In this document: positions 46,283 through 56,465 of the stretch, piece after piece
Numbering within the stretch: the first letter of the stretch is position 1
Layout of the letters: every line of letters begins with the position of its first letter
Assembly (NCBI RefSeq): GCF_003363015.1
Contig: NZ_QRAP01000001.1
Location: 853,162 to 917,161 of the forward strand
Length of the DNA: 64,000 nucleotides
Source of the DNA: Enterobacillus tribolii
GTDB taxonomy: Bacteria > Pseudomonadota > Gammaproteobacteria > Enterobacterales > Enterobacteriaceae
Reading direction: 5' to 3'
The notes under the pieces: model-generated
What the model saw: only the letters and a program-made list of their open reading frames with translations
Databases searched by the model: none
What the model was told of the DNA's origin: nothing
Position numbers and translations under genes: made by a program

Positions 46283-47638
46283 TTAATTGAACTGCAACTG
46301 CGGAACGACCTGCTTAACCTGAGCCAGATATTCAGTACGATCTTGCCCCGCCAACCCGCCGGAACGCGGCAGTTTGGCCGTCAGGGGGTTCACCGCCTGA
46401 TTGTTGACCCACAGCTCATAGTGGAGGTGCGGACCGGTTGAGCGCCCGGTGTTACCGGACAGAGCGATACGATCACCGCGCTTCACTTTCTGACCCGGCG
46501 TCACCAGCAGCTTCTTCAGGTGCATATAGTGAGTGGTGTACTGACGGCCATGGCGGATAACCACGTAGTTGCCCGCTGCGCCGCTGCGTTTAGAAATCAC
46601 GACCTCACCGTCCCCCACCGACAATACCGGCGTGCCGACCGGCATGGAGAAGTCCACGCCTCTGTGCGGCGCAATGCGTCCGGTTACCGGGTTAAGACGG
46701 CGCGGGTTGAAGTTCGAAGAGATACGGAACTGTTTCAGCGTGGGGAAACGCATAAAGCCTTTCTCCAGTCCGCTGCCCTGACGGTCATAATATTTGCCGT
46801 CGTCGGCGCGGATCGCATAATAATCTTTACCGCTGCTGCGCACGCGCACGCCAATCAACTGGCTCTGCTCACGCTTGCCGGCCAGCGTTTCACGCGACAT
46901 CAGCACCGCAAACTGATCGCCTTTCTTCAGCTTACGGAAGTCCATCTGCCACTGCATGGACTTAATCACCGCGTTCACTTCAGAGCGGCTCAACCCGGCA
47001 GCCATCGCGCTGTTGACAAAGGTTCCGTTCATCTTGCCCGCCAGCAGCTTGTTATGCCACACGCCCTGCTGGATCTCCACGCTCTCTTTAAAGTTACCGT
47101 TGACCAGCTTATAGGTGCGGGTTTCACGACGGGAAACTTCCCACGACAAACTCTGAAGTTCGCCCTCTTCGTTCAATTCCCAGGAAAGCGTTTGCCCGAC
47201 CTTCAGATTACGCAGGTCACGGTTCTTGTTCGCCAGCAGCGATACGTCAGACATATCGATGCCGTACTGGGTCAAAATGCTGCTCAGCGTATCGCCGGTC
47301 GACACCACGTATTCGCGCACGCCAACGTCGGCGCCCGTTTTATCGTCGTCGTCCAGTTCGTCCTGCGGAATTTTGTCGTCTGGTAAGGGTTGGTCAAGCG
47401 GCTCGCTGGCTTCTGGCGTCAGTGCGCGCAGTTGGCTGCTCTCCAGCTGGATGGCTTTTGCAATAATACCCGGCGCAATGTAATTATCGGCGTCGTTATC
47501 AAAAGATTCGGGTTGGTAGATAAAAGGCCGCCATACGGAGACGGCCAGTGTAATTACGCTTAGTGATCCCAACAAAACCCGGTGGGGCCTGGGAAGGTTG
47601 CTGTACGCCTGAGCAATAGATCGGGCAATCTGCGGCAC
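46283..47638 (-). CDS. mepM: Murein DD-endopeptidase MepM
   Basis: Encodes 451 residues (E. coli 440). Zinc metalloenzyme of the M23 family that cuts D-Ala-mDAP cross-links so new glycan can be inserted. One N-terminal membrane segment (about 20-38), a LysM domain (VREYVVSTGDTLSSILTQYG, about 108-150), and a C-terminal peptidase with HRGVDFSMP and GPHLHYELW supplying metal ligands. Next to znuA, as in E. coli. Confidence 0.95.
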   Translation of the reverse strand: MPQIARSIAQAYSNLPRPHRVLLGSLSVITLAVSVWRPFIYQPESFDNDADNYIAPGIIAKAIQLESSQLRALTPEASEPLDQPLPDDKIPQDELDDDDKTGADVGVREYVVSTGDTLSSILTQYGIDMSDVSLLANKNRDLRNLKVGQTLSWELNEEGELQSLSWEVSRRETRTYKLVNGNFKESVEIQQGVWHNKLLAGKMNGTFVNSAMAAGLSRSEVNAVIKSMQWQMDFRKLKKGDQFAVLMSRETLAGKREQSQLIGVRVRSSGKDYYAIRADDGKYYDRQGSGLEKGFMRFPTLKQFRISSNFNPRRLNPVTGRIAPHRGVDFSMPVGTPVLSVGDGEVVISKRSGAAGNYVVIRHGRQYTTHYMHLKKLLVTPGQKVKRGDRIALSGNTGRSTGPHLHYELWVNNQAVNPLTAKLPRSGGLAGQDRTEYLAQVKQVVPQLQFN

Positions 47639-47651
47639 TCGTTATTCCTCT

Positions 47652-48674
47652 TTAATCTCCTTTCAGGCAGCTAAGGTACTGTTCAGACAAACGGGTTAAA
47701 AACGCCGTATAACTGTCTTTATCCAGCGCGATTCCGCTTCCCAGGGGATCAAGGGTTCCCTGCCGGACATTTGTCCCTTGCGCAACCGCATTAATGACTG
47801 CTGGCCTGAATTGTGGCTCAGCAAAGACACAAACCGCCTTTTGCTCAACCAACTGTGTTCGAATTTGATGTAATCGCTGTGCACCGGGCTGGATTTCAGG
47901 GTTGACCGTAAAATGACCGAGTGGGGTCAGGCCGAAGGTGTTTTCGAAATAAGCATAAGCATCATGGAAAACAAAATACCCTTTGCCGTGAACAGGCTGC
48001 AGCATCATACCAACTTTTTTTTGCGTCTGCTCTAATTGTTCCTCGAATTTACGCAGGTTGACATTAAGTTTCTCTCTATTTTGTGGGCTTTGTTGCAATA
48101 ACTTGTCGTGAATCGCAATCGCTGCCTGTTTCGCAATAGCGGGAGAAAGCCAAACATGCAAATTATACTGGCCGTGATGATGGTCGTGATTGTGCTGATC
48201 ATCAGCATTTTGCGCAAGTTCGCCGTGCATTTTCTCAGATTTATAGGAATCCGCTGAGTGTTCATCACCCTCCGGATGAATATTGCCGTGGTCATGATCA
48301 TCCTCATCGGCGATCAGCAGGCTCTGCACGGCGGGCAAGCCGGTCAGCATCAGGTTTTTGTCTTTTGGCAGCGCTTCAGTCGTTTTACTTAAGAAGGCCT
48401 CCATTTCCGGGCCTACCCAGACCACCAGGTCCGCATCGCGGATACGGCGGATGTCGGAAGGCTTAAGTGCATAATCATGCGGAGAAGCGCCGTCAGGCAG
48501 CAAAATCTCGGTCTCGGTTATGCCGTCGGCAATCGCGGCGGCAATGAAGCCCAGAGGGCGTACGGAGGTCAGCACCGCCGCCTGCGCGGTCGCGATGCCG
48601 GCGCTGAACAGGGCCGTTGCGAGAAGAGAACGTTTCAGCCAGCGATATTTGCGGAAGTCAGAAATTATTTTCAT
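47652..48674 (-). CDS. znuA: Zinc-binding periplasmic protein ZnuA
   Basis: Encodes 340 residues. Signal peptide (about 1-32, cut after AQA), then a two-lobed cluster A-I solute-binding fold. The zinc-chaperone loop is unusually His/Asp-rich ([17 protein letters not shown] and [12 protein letters not shown], about 125-175). Delivers zinc to ZnuB/ZnuC. Divergent from znuCB with a Zur-like site between. Confidence 0.96.
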   Translation of the reverse strand: MKIISDFRKYRWLKRSLLATALFSAGIATAQAAVLTSVRPLGFIAAAIADGITETEILLPDGASPHDYALKPSDIRRIRDADLVVWVGPEMEAFLSKTTEALPKDKNLMLTGLPAVQSLLIADEDDHDHGNIHPEGDEHSADSYKSEKMHGELAQNADDQHNHDHHHGQYNLHVWLSPAIAKQAAIAIHDKLLQQSPQNREKLNVNLRKFEEQLEQTQKKVGMMLQPVHGKGYFVFHDAYAYFENTFGLTPLGHFTVNPEIQPGAQRLHQIRTQLVEQKAVCVFAEPQFRPAVINAVAQGTNVRQGTLDPLGSGIALDKDSYTAFLTRLSEQYLSCLKGD

Positions 48675-48701
48675 AACGAAATTATAGAAAAATTAACGGG
48701 A

Positions 48702-48721
48702 GCGTTATATTATAACATTTC
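48702..48721. promoter_or_regulatory. Zur operator between znuA and znuC
   Basis: The 20-mer GCGTTATATTATAACATTTC (GAAATGTTATAATATAACGC on the other strand) contains the near-palindrome GTTATAtTATAAC, matching the enterobacterial Zur box as I recall it. It lies in the 61-base gap, so it can repress both directions when zinc is sufficient. Confidence 0.82.
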
Positions 48722-48735
48722 TCTCATTCTGCAAT

Positions 48736-49515
48736 ATGAAAAACATGAAGGTTTTGCAATCACTCGTCACCCTTAAGCAGGTTGCCGTCAGCTTCGGCAA
48801 CCGCAAGGTATTGTCTGATATCACCCTTAATCTTTACCCGGGAAAAATCCTGACCCTGCTCGGGCCGAACGGCGCCGGTAAGTCTACGCTGGTGCGCGTG
48901 GTGCTGGGGCTGGTGAAGCCGGACGAAGGCTCACGGGTCGTACAACCGGGCATTACCATCGGCTATGTACCGCAGAAACTGCATCTCGACGCAACGCTGC
49001 CGCTCACCGTACAGCGCTTTATGCGCCTGCGTCCGGGGGTAAAAAAAGTGGATATCCTGCCCGCCCTGAACAGGGTTAACGCCGGTCACCTGCTGGAACA
49101 GCCGATGCAGAAGCTCTCCGGCGGCGAAAACCAGCGCGTCCTGCTGGCCCGCGCCCTGCTCAATAAACCGGATTTGCTGGTGCTGGATGAGCCAACCGCG
49201 GGTGTGGACGTCAACGGTCAGTTGGCGCTGTATGACCTGATCGACCAACTGCGCAAGGAACTAAACTGCGCCGTACTGATGGTTTCCCACGACCTGCATT
49301 TGGTCATGGCAAAAACCGACGAAGTGCTTTGCCTCAATCGCCATATCTGCTGCTCAGGCGCGCCTGAAGTGGTTTCCACCCATCCTGAGTTTATCGCTAT
49401 GTTTGGTAATCGCGGAGCGGAACAGCTGGCGATTTACCGTCATCACCATAATCACCGCCACGATTTACAGGGTAAGGTCATCATGAATCCGAACGGAGGC
49501 CGCGGCCGTGATTGA
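48736..49515 (+). CDS. znuC: Zinc ABC transporter ATPase ZnuC
   Basis: Encodes 259 residues (E. coli 251). Walker [10 protein letters not shown] near residue 40, signature KLSGGENQR, Walker [14 protein letters not shown]-loop SHD. The C-terminus has the His-rich [10 protein letters not shown] seen in E. coli. An alternative ATG at 48745 is close. Overlaps znuB by 8 bases. Confidence 0.96.
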   Translation: MKNMKVLQSLVTLKQVAVSFGNRKVLSDITLNLYPGKILTLLGPNGAGKSTLVRVVLGLVKPDEGSRVVQPGITIGYVPQKLHLDATLPLTVQRFMRLRPGVKKVDILPALNRVNAGHLLEQPMQKLSGGENQRVLLARALLNKPDLLVLDEPTAGVDVNGQLALYDLIDQLRKELNCAVLMVSHDLHLVMAKTDEVLCLNRHICCSGAPEVVSTHPEFIAMFGNRGAEQLAIYRHHHNHRHDLQGKVIMNPNGGRGRD

Positions 49516-50293
49516 ATTGCTGCTGCCCGGCTGGCTTGCCGGGGTGTTATTGTCGCTGGCGGCCGGCCCGCTTGGCTCCTTCGTCGTCTGGCGCCGTATG
49601 TCTTACTTCGGCGATACCCTGGCCCATGCCTCCCTGCTCGGCGTGGCATTCGGCCTGCTGCTGAACGTTAATCCATTCTATGCGGTGATCGCCATCACCC
49701 TGCTGCTGGCGATGGGGCTGGTCTGGCTGGAGCGCCGCCCGTTGCTGGGCATCGATACCCTGCTGGGCATTATGGCGCACAGCGCGCTGTCGCTCGGGCT
49801 GGTCGTGGTGGCGTTGATGTCGAACGTACGGGTGGACCTCATGGCTTACCTGTTTGGCGACCTGCTGTCGGTCACCTATAGCGATCTCGTCATGATTTCC
49901 ACCGGCGTGGTCGTGGTGCTGGGCCTGCTGTGGTGGCGGTGGCGTGAGCTACTTTCAGTCACTATCAGCCCGGAACTGGCGTATGTGGACAACATCAGCC
50001 TGGACCGGATGAAGATGCTGCTGATGCTGATTACCGCGCTGACCATCGGCCTGTCGATGAAGTTCGTCGGCGCGCTGATCATCACCTCATTGCTGATTAT
50101 CCCGGCCGCCGCTGCCCGGCGCTTTGCGCGTACCCCGGAACAGATGGCGGGCATCGCGGTAATTACAGGTATCCTGGCCGTCACCGGCGGGCTGACCTTC
50201 TCTGCCTTTTACGACACGCCGGCCGGGCCGTCGGTGGTGCTGTGCGCCGCCGTGATGTTCCTGCTCAGCCTGCTGAAGAAACAGACTGTTTGA
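49508..50293 (+). CDS. znuB: Zinc ABC transporter permease ZnuB
   Basis: Encodes 261 residues from a GTG start, overlapping znuC by 8 bases. ABC-3 family permease with about eight hydrophobic segments. Landmarks: [20 protein letters not shown] and the coupling-loop region [21 protein letters not shown]. High-affinity zinc import together with ZnuA and ZnuC. Confidence 0.96.
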   Translation: MIELLLPGWLAGVLLSLAAGPLGSFVVWRRMSYFGDTLAHASLLGVAFGLLLNVNPFYAVIAITLLLAMGLVWLERRPLLGIDTLLGIMAHSALSLGLVVVALMSNVRVDLMAYLFGDLLSVTYSDLVMISTGVVVVLGLLWWRWRELLSVTISPELAYVDNISLDRMKMLLMLITALTIGLSMKFVGALIITSLLIIPAAAARRFARTPEQMAGIAVITGILAVTGGLTFSAFYDTPAGPSVVLCAAVMFLLSLLKKQTV

Positions 50294-50299
50294 TCCCCG

Positions 50300-50336
50300 G
50301 CCGGGCGTGCTGTTGCTGCGCCCGGCTTTCCTTCCT
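50300..50336 (+). terminator. znuCB terminator
   Basis: Eight-bp perfect stem (50300-50307 with 50319-50326, gccgggcg/cgcccggc), followed by tttccttcctgtt. Confidence 0.6.
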
Positions 50337-50337
50337 G

Positions 50338-51675
50338 TTACGCAACGTCCTTAAATTCCATTCGTTTAATCTCCCCGACCACCAACAGGTAGCACAGCAT
50401 CGCCGCCAGCGCCGAAATACCAACGAAAATCAACGCACCATTAAATGAATGCAGCTCTTTCACCAGATAGCCGATCACCAGCGGCGTTACGATAGACGCG
50501 ATATTGCCGAAAGCATTAAAAATGCCTCCGCACAGGCCGGTCGCTTCCTTCGGCGCGGTGTCCGCGATAATTGGCCAGCCCAGTGCGCCAAAGCCTTTAC
50601 CGAAAAACGAGAGCGCCATAAACGTTACGATCAGCACCTCGCTTTGCGTGTAATTACACATAATGATGCTCATCGCCAGCAGCATCCCAATCACAATGGG
50701 CGTCTTCCGCGCCGCCGTCAGGCTCAGGCCGCGCTTCAGCAGCCAGTCTGACGTCACGCCGCCGAGTATCCCGCCGATAAAACCGAATATCGCCGGCACG
50801 GAGGCGATAAACCCGACTTTCAGTATCGACATCCCCCGTTCCTGCACCAGATAGATCGGAAACCAGGTGAGGAAAAACCAGGTAATGGTATTAATGAAAT
50901 ATTGCCCGAGAAATATCCCCACCAGCATGCGGCTGCCCAGGATCTGACGCACGTATTTCCCCGCCGGAACTGTTTTTTTGGTCTGTTTTTTACTGCTGTG
51001 GTCCATATCGATCATGGCGCCGCCCTGCCTGATGTACTCCAGCTCACGGCGGGAAATACCGGGGTGGCCGGTCGGATTGTGTACGAATTTCACCCAAATC
51101 CAGGTCAGGATAAAACCAATAACGCCCATCACGGTAAAAACGTGTTCCCAGCCCCAGGCATAGGTCAGCCACCCCAGCAGAGGCGAAAAGAGCGCCAGCG
51201 CGAAATATTGACCGGCATTAAAACATGACGACGCGGTTGCCCGCTCCCGGGTAGGAAACCAGGCCGCGACAATGCGCGCATTGGCCGGAAAGGAAGGCGC
51301 TTCAGAAAAGCCAAGCATAAAACGCAGTATAAAAAGCGAGCCGGCAACATAAGCCAGCGGAATAAAGCCGACAAATCCCTGTAAAAAAGTAAACAGCGAC
51401 CAGAAAAACAGGCTGTAGGTATACACGGTCTTAGAACCGTAGCGATCCAGCAACCATCCGCCCGGTATTTGCATGATGAGGTATGCCCAGCCGAAAGCGG
51501 AGAAAATAATCCCCATATCACCGGCATCCAACCCCAGCTCACGCGAAACCGCACTCCCTGCAATAGAAAGCGTGGCCCTGTCGGCATAATTCACGCTGGT
51601 GATCAAAAACACAATAACGAGGATCACGTAACGAACGTGACTATTACTTTTTTCTGGTACAGAAGACAGGCTCAT
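50338..51675 (-). CDS. gudP: MFS acid-sugar transporter (GudP/GarP-like)
   Basis: Encodes 445 residues with 12 predicted transmembrane segments, aligned throughout with E. coli GudP: SVNYADRATLSIAGSAVSRE at the first helix, then GWLLDRYGSKTVY, and FFGKGFGALGWPIIADTAPKEA. Anion:cation symporter family that imports hexarates such as glucarate or galactarate. It lies downstream of a galactarate/talarate dehydratase gene, so galactarate or talarate is the likely substrate. Symbol is by similarity and could equally be garP. Confidence 0.82.
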   Translation of the reverse strand: MSLSSVPEKSNSHVRYVILVIVFLITSVNYADRATLSIAGSAVSRELGLDAGDMGIIFSAFGWAYLIMQIPGGWLLDRYGSKTVYTYSLFFWSLFTFLQGFVGFIPLAYVAGSLFILRFMLGFSEAPSFPANARIVAAWFPTRERATASSCFNAGQYFALALFSPLLGWLTYAWGWEHVFTVMGVIGFILTWIWVKFVHNPTGHPGISRRELEYIRQGGAMIDMDHSSKKQTKKTVPAGKYVRQILGSRMLVGIFLGQYFINTITWFFLTWFPIYLVQERGMSILKVGFIASVPAIFGFIGGILGGVTSDWLLKRGLSLTAARKTPIVIGMLLAMSIIMCNYTQSEVLIVTFMALSFFGKGFGALGWPIIADTAPKEATGLCGGIFNAFGNIASIVTPLVIGYLVKELHSFNGALIFVGISALAAMLCYLLVVGEIKRMEFKDVA

Positions 51676-51820
51676 TATTAGCCACTCCTTAGTTAAGGTT
51701 GCCTTTTATGATTATTCCGGCGGCTACGTTTCCGCAGAGGTTTAAAAGCATGTGCTTGCTGTTCCGGCGACGATATTTATTTCCGTCCGAAATGATGAGT
51801 CAGTAAACGTGTATCTAAAT

Positions 51821-51847
51821 TCACGGGAGAAATAAATTCTCCCGTGA
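51821..51847 (-). repeat. Intercistronic hairpin
   Basis: Perfect 11-bp inverted repeat (51821-51831 with 51837-51847), 14 bases after the dehydratase stop and before the transporter gene. With no strong U-run on the - strand it may stabilise the upstream mRNA or partly terminate. Confidence 0.6.
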
Positions 51848-51860
51848 CTGAGGTAATAAT

Positions 51861-53015
51861 TTATATTTTCATTCTATTTAATTCATGCGATGCAACCGTC
51901 CAGTTTTTCACCTGTTCATGCAGCGTCAGCCCTAACCCCGGACGCGAGGGGACAATCATTTTCCCTTCACGAATTTCCAGACGCTCGTTAAATACCGGCT
52001 CAAGCCATTCAAAATGTTCGACCCAGGTTTCATGGGCATAGGCGGCGGCCAGATGAATATGGATTTCCATCACAAAATGCGGCGCCATCATCATTCCGCG
52101 TTGTTCCGCCACCTGCATGGCTTTTAAAAACGGCGTGATCCCGCCGACGCGCGGGGCATCGTGCATGATCAGATCAATGGACCCCTGTTGCATATAGGCA
52201 AGCACCTCATTCGCGCTGGTCAGCATTTCTCCGGTGCCGATCGGCGTGTCCAGCGCGGCGGCAAGCGCGGTATGCCCTTCAATGTCATAGGCATCGAGCG
52301 GTTCTTCAATCCACTGCAGGTTATATTGTTCCAGCGCCCGTCCCATCCGTAACGCCGTGGTTCTGTCCCATTGCTGGTTAACGTCGACCATCAACGGCAC
52401 ATTGTTACCCAGCCCTTTGCGGATGGCCTCCACGCGCCGCAGATCCAGCCGCCGATCCGGATGCCCCACCTTGATTTTGATGCCGCCGATTCCCCGCGCA
52501 AGCGAAGTCGTCGATTTATCCAGAATCTCATCCACCGACGCCTGCAGGTATCCCCCCGAGGTGTTATAGCAGCGCACCTCATTGCGATAGGCGCCCAGCA
52601 GCTTGGCCAGTGAAACGCCGGCGCGTTTGGCCTTCATGTCCCACAGTGCGCTGTCGAAGGCCGCGATGGTTTGCGCTGCCAGGCCATAACGCCCGATAGA
52701 CGCGCCCGCCCAGGAGAGCTTGTTCCACAACCGCTGGATATCATTGGGATCTTCGCCAATCAATAACGGCGCAATCTCTTTGGCGTGCGCAAATTGCGCC
52801 GGCCCGCCTGTGCGCAACGTATAAGTAAATCCCAATCCCTCCAGTCCCGATTCCGTTTCTATTTCCGCGACCAGCAATGAGACCTCTTTTAAAGCCTGCT
52901 GACGGCCGGTAAGAACTTTGGCGTCGCTGACCGAATTATTCAGAGGAACAATAATAGAATAAAGCCTTATTGAACGAATAGGATCAATGGATGAATTACT
53001 GCCAGGTACAGTCAT
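51861..53015 (-). CDS. Galactarate/L-talarate dehydratase, enolase superfamily
   Basis: Encodes 384 residues, aligned throughout with the Salmonella TalrD/GalrD enzyme as I recall it. Mandelate-racemase subgroup: capping domain with NSVSDAKVLTGRQ, then the barrel with KIKVGHP (KxK base), MVDVNQQWD, IEEPLDAYD and GTGEMLTS as metal ligands, and DAPRVGG and PHFVMEIHIHL at the end supplying the His-Asp dyad. Dehydrates hexarates to keto-deoxy sugars acids. The transporter gene follows and a LysR regulator is divergent, giving a small utilisation locus. Confidence 0.88.
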   Translation of the reverse strand: MTVPGSNSSIDPIRSIRLYSIIVPLNNSVSDAKVLTGRQQALKEVSLLVAEIETESGLEGLGFTYTLRTGGPAQFAHAKEIAPLLIGEDPNDIQRLWNKLSWAGASIGRYGLAAQTIAAFDSALWDMKAKRAGVSLAKLLGAYRNEVRCYNTSGGYLQASVDEILDKSTTSLARGIGGIKIKVGHPDRRLDLRRVEAIRKGLGNNVPLMVDVNQQWDRTTALRMGRALEQYNLQWIEEPLDAYDIEGHTALAAALDTPIGTGEMLTSANEVLAYMQQGSIDLIMHDAPRVGGITPFLKAMQVAEQRGMMMAPHFVMEIHIHLAAAYAHETWVEHFEWLEPVFNERLEIREGKMIVPSRPGLGLTLHEQVKNWTVASHELNRMKI

Positions 53016-53244
53016 GGATCAGTCCCCAATTAAGTAATAAGATTTTTACTTCAACTAAATAAGTCATTTCATTGTTATTATCTGCCCGGCTATTAAGCAT
53101 GAGCATTATTAACGTTTGACGAATAAAATCAGTCAGACATCCAACATTTGAAATAACTCCAAGTCATGAGTGCTCACATCTTGTACATTAATAATTATGC
53201 TGTCCAATCTAAATCCAGAATGAATTAATATAAAAGGAGTATGA
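53016..53244. promoter_or_regulatory. Divergent promoter region, dehydratase / LysR gene
   Basis: 229 AT-rich bases between divergent genes. This is the expected place for the LysR binding site controlling the hexarate genes. I could not pick one T-N11-A motif above the AT background. Confidence 0.5.
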
Positions 53245-54177
53245 ATGCTGGACCTGAAGCAAATACAGTGTTTTGTCAGCGTTGCGACCGAATTGAATTT
53301 CTCCGCCGCTGCCCGGCAGCTGAATATGACCCAGCCGCCATTAAGCCGTCATATTCAGCTTCTTGAGCATCAGCTCGGCGTACGGCTGTTTGAGCGCTCT
53401 ACACGTACGGTCAAACTCACCGCCGCCGGCCGCCTTTTTTACGCCGAAGCCCAGAGCTTGCTGGAGAAAGCGCATTCCGCCATGCTGAACGTGCAACGGG
53501 TGGTCATGGGCGCGATGGGGAATGTCACCGTCAGCTTCGTTTCCACGGCGACCTACGATTTCCTGCCCAGCGCGATCGCCCAATGCAGCCATCTCTGCCC
53601 AGACATCAACATCACGCTCAAAGAGATGAATACAGCCAAACAGCTGGAAGCGCTGCGTCTGCACCAGACGGATCTCGCCATTGTCCGCGAACCCTTCATT
53701 CATCCGGACTGCAACTGTGAGACGCTGCTACAGGAAACCTTCACGCTGGCGCTGCCGGCACAGCATCCCCTGGCGCAGAAAGCCGGCAAGCTCAGCCCGC
53801 AGGCGCTGGAAAATCAGCCTTTCATCATGTATGCGTTTTCCGCCTGGCAGCCGTTTTATGAAACCCTTACCGGAATGTTCCGCTCGCTGGAGGTACGCCC
53901 GCGCTATGTTCAGTACATTGGTTCTACGCTGACCATTCTCTCCCTGGTTAACGCCGGACTCGGGCTGGCGCTGGTGCCTGAAAGCGCAGCCGGCATCCAT
54001 TTCAGAAACGTGGTATTCCGGCGGGTAACGCTACCGGCGGACATCCGCAGTTCGTTATATTTGATTTATCGCCGGGATAATGACAATACGGCATTTGAGA
54101 CGGTGCTGAAGCACATCAGAGAGGCGGTTAAAAACGCGAATCAGAACAGGGAAGAAAATGAAGCGCCTGCGCGCTGA
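53245..54177 (+). CDS. LysR-family transcriptional regulator
   Basis: Encodes 310 residues. N-terminal winged helix (IQCFVSVATELNFSAAARQL, then MTQPPLSRHIQLLEHQLG), of the subgroup that includes BenM/CatR and IlvY, followed by two periplasmic-binding-like lobes (effector domain from about residue 90). Divergent from the galactarate/talarate dehydratase gene, so it probably activates that operon in response to the substrate or an intermediate. AAAAGGAG precedes the ATG. Regulatory target is inferred from position. Confidence 0.88.
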   Translation: MLDLKQIQCFVSVATELNFSAAARQLNMTQPPLSRHIQLLEHQLGVRLFERSTRTVKLTAAGRLFYAEAQSLLEKAHSAMLNVQRVVMGAMGNVTVSFVSTATYDFLPSAIAQCSHLCPDINITLKEMNTAKQLEALRLHQTDLAIVREPFIHPDCNCETLLQETFTLALPAQHPLAQKAGKLSPQALENQPFIMYAFSAWQPFYETLTGMFRSLEVRPRYVQYIGSTLTILSLVNAGLGLALVPESAAGIHFRNVVFRRVTLPADIRSSLYLIYRRDNDNTAFETVLKHIREAVKNANQNREENEAPAR

Positions 54178-54204
54178 GTCAGCGGCAGGCCTGCTTGCTT
54201 TTTT
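54165..54204 (+). terminator. Terminator overlapping the LysR gene end
   Basis: Stem gcctgc (54165-54170)/gcaggc (54185-54190), extended inward by cgctg/cagcg with one bulge, followed by ctgcttgctttttt. The stop codon is inside the hairpin. Confidence 0.6.
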
Positions 54205-54210
54205 CCGGGA

Positions 54211-55221
54211 TCAGAACTCTTCTTTCGTCAGCCCGAAATGGCGGTACGCATGATTAGTGGCAATGCGACCGCGCGGGGTACGCTGGATAAAGCCCTGTTG
54301 AATCAGGTATGGCTCCAGCACGTCCTCAATCGTTTCGCGCTCTTCGCCGATGGCCGCCGCCAGGTTATCCAGCCCCACCGGCCCTCCCATGAATTTATCG
54401 ATCACCGCCAGCAGCAGCTTGCGGTCCATGTAATCGAATCCTTCGGCATCCACATCCAGCATATCAAGCGCCAGCGTCGCCACATGCGCATCAATGTTCC
54501 CGTCCGCCTTCACTTCCGCATAGTCACGCACCCGGCGTAATAACCGGTTAGAAATACGCGGCGTACCGCGCGAACGACGGGCGATTTCCAGCGCGCCGTC
54601 TTCGGTCAGGGACAAGCCGAGACACTGGGCGCTGCGCCCGACGATATGCTGCAGGTCCGGCACGTTATAAAACTCAAGGCGCTGTACGATACCAAAGCGG
54701 TCGCGCAGCGGCGAAGTCAGCGAGCCGGCACGGGTGGTTGCGCCTACCAGGGTGAACGGCGGCAAATCGATTTTAATCGAACGCGCTGCCGGCCCCTCGC
54801 CGATCATGATATCCAGCTGATAATCTTCCATCGCCGGATAAAGAATCTCTTCCACCACCGGGGAAAGCCGGTGAATTTCATCAATAAACAACACGTCGTG
54901 CGGTTCGAGATTGGTCAGCATCGCCGCCAGATCGCCCGCCTTCTCCAGCACCGGGCCGGAAGTTGTGCGCAGGTTCACGCCCATTTCATTGGCAACAATG
55001 TTAGCCAGCGTGGTTTTCCCCAGCCCCGGCGGGCCGAAAATCAACAGATGATCCAGCGCATCGCCGCGCAAGCGCGCCGCTTTGATGAAAATCTCCATCT
55101 GCTCGCGCACCTGCGGCTGACCGACATACTCCGCCAGGCTTTTCGGGCGGATCGCGCGGTCAAACACCTCTTCCTCAGTGCCGTAATTCTCGGCGGAAAT
55201 CAGACGGTCGGCTTCAATCAT
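54211..55221 (-). CDS. ruvB: Holliday junction branch-migration ATPase RuvB
   Basis: Encodes 336 residues, the E. coli length. AAA+ motor that drives branch migration with RuvA. Walker [13 protein letters not shown] near residue 62, Walker [11 protein letters not shown], sensor arginine in [15 protein letters not shown], and a C-terminal winged helix. 22 bases after ruvA; SOS-controlled through the ruvA LexA box. Confidence 0.98.
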   Translation of the reverse strand: MIEADRLISAENYGTEEEVFDRAIRPKSLAEYVGQPQVREQMEIFIKAARLRGDALDHLLIFGPPGLGKTTLANIVANEMGVNLRTTSGPVLEKAGDLAAMLTNLEPHDVLFIDEIHRLSPVVEEILYPAMEDYQLDIMIGEGPAARSIKIDLPPFTLVGATTRAGSLTSPLRDRFGIVQRLEFYNVPDLQHIVGRSAQCLGLSLTEDGALEIARRSRGTPRISNRLLRRVRDYAEVKADGNIDAHVATLALDMLDVDAEGFDYMDRKLLLAVIDKFMGGPVGLDNLAAAIGEERETIEDVLEPYLIQQGFIQRTPRGRIATNHAYRHFGLTKEEF

Positions 55222-55243
55222 CCTGTTATTACCTCACGGAAAA

Positions 55244-55852
55244 TCACATGGCAGCCCGCAGCGCATCGCGAATCAGCGTCTCGCTGTCGCTGCCCGGTTT
55301 GGCAATTTTACTGATCATACGGCTCGCTTCCTGAGGTTTATACCCCAGCGAGATCAGTGCCGCAACGGCCTCTGCCTCGGCATCCTGCACCGTGTTGCTG
55401 GCAACCGGCCGCGGCAGGTCGCTGACCGTGTTAAACAGGTCGCCGCTCAGGCCGCGGAAACGGTCCTTCATCTCCACCACCAGCCGCTCGGCGGTTTTCT
55501 TACCAACGCCCGGCAGTTTCACCAGCGTGGCAATTTCCTGCTTCTCTACCGCCGTTACAAACTGTTGCGCCGACATGCCTGATAAGATCGCCAGCGCCAG
55601 CTTCGGCCCGACGCCGTTCACCTTGATCAGCTCACGAAACAGCGCCCGCTCCTGCTTATTATTAAAGCCGTACAGCAACTGTGCATCTTCACGCACGACA
55701 AAATGGGTGAAAATAACGGCTTCTTTGCCCTGATCGGGCAGCTCATAAAAGCAGGTCATCGGCATTTGCACTTCATAACCTACGCCGTTAGCTTCCAGCA
55801 GCACTTCCGGCGGCTGTTTTTCGAGGATAATTCCTCTGAGGCGACCTATCAC
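55244..55852 (-). CDS. ruvA: Holliday junction-binding protein RuvA
   Basis: Encodes 202 residues (E. coli 203) from a GTG start, with GAGG upstream. Tetramer that clamps the four-way junction. N-terminal OB fold ([15 protein letters not shown]), two helix-hairpin-helix motifs ([16 protein letters not shown] and [16 protein letters not shown], about 72-130), and a C-terminal domain contacting RuvB. A LexA box lies 52 bases before the start. Confidence 0.97.
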   Translation of the reverse strand: MIGRLRGIILEKQPPEVLLEANGVGYEVQMPMTCFYELPDQGKEAVIFTHFVVREDAQLLYGFNNKQERALFRELIKVNGVGPKLALAILSGMSAQQFVTAVEKQEIATLVKLPGVGKKTAERLVVEMKDRFRGLSGDLFNTVSDLPRPVASNTVQDAEAEAVAALISLGYKPQEASRMISKIAKPGSDSETLIRDALRAAM

Positions 55853-55896
55853 GCACGAACCCTCTTTTGTTTATTTCGCTGTGAAGCTTATACCAT

Positions 55897-55923
55897 AAAA
55901 AAGGCTGGATGAATATCCAGCCT
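55897..55923. promoter_or_regulatory. LexA box of ruvAB that is also the ruvC terminator
   Basis: CTGGATGAATATCCAG (55905-55920) has the CTGG-N8-CCAG form of the E. coli ruvA SOS box. The same bases form a perfect 8-bp stem (55903-55910 with 55915-55922) that on the - strand is followed by TTTTTT, a canonical intrinsic terminator just after ruvC. All three genes run on the - strand. Confidence 0.85.
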
Positions 55924-55943
55924 GACGACAACCTGACAGCGGC

Positions 55944-56465
55944 TCAGCGTAAACGCCCGCGCGCAAGGTTTAACCTCGCCGGGCTGACCCGCACCGCATT
56001 CTGGCTGACGTGGCAATGCGTAATTGCGACGGCGAGCGCATCCGCCGCATCCGCCTGCGGGTTGGCGGGCAGTTTCAGCAACGTACGCACCATGTGCTGC
56101 ACCTGCGATTTCTCCGCCGACCCGATTCCTGCCACCGTCTGTTTGACCTGACGCGCGGCATATTCAAACACGGGCAAGTCCTGGTTTACCGCCGCGACAA
56201 TCGCCGCGCCGCGCGCCTGCCCGAGCTTCAGGGCGGAATCGGCGTTCTTGGCCATAAAGACCTGCTCAATGGCGAAAAAATCCGGTTTGAACTGGGTGAT
56301 GATTTCGCTCACCCCGGCGTACACCAGCTTAAGCCGGGTCGGCATATCATCGACGGCGGTGCGGATGCAGCCGCTGCCGAGATACTCGAGCTTTCGTCCC
56401 TGCTGGCGGATCACGCCATAACCGGTGATCCGCGAGCCGGGGTCAATCCCGAGGACGATGCTCAT
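55944..56465 (-). CDS. ruvC: Holliday junction resolvase RuvC
   Basis: Encodes 173 residues, the E. coli length. Metal-dependent RNase H-fold endonuclease that makes symmetric nicks in the junction. Catalytic acidic residues are in [15 protein letters not shown] (first Asp), [11 protein letters not shown] (Glu) and the C-terminal [13 protein letters not shown] (Asp pair). Overlaps yebC by 4 bases. Confidence 0.97.
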   Translation of the reverse strand: MSIVLGIDPGSRITGYGVIRQQGRKLEYLGSGCIRTAVDDMPTRLKLVYAGVSEIITQFKPDFFAIEQVFMAKNADSALKLGQARGAAIVAAVNQDLPVFEYAARQVKQTVAGIGSAEKSQVQHMVRTLLKLPANPQADAADALAVAITHCHVSQNAVRVSPARLNLARGRLR

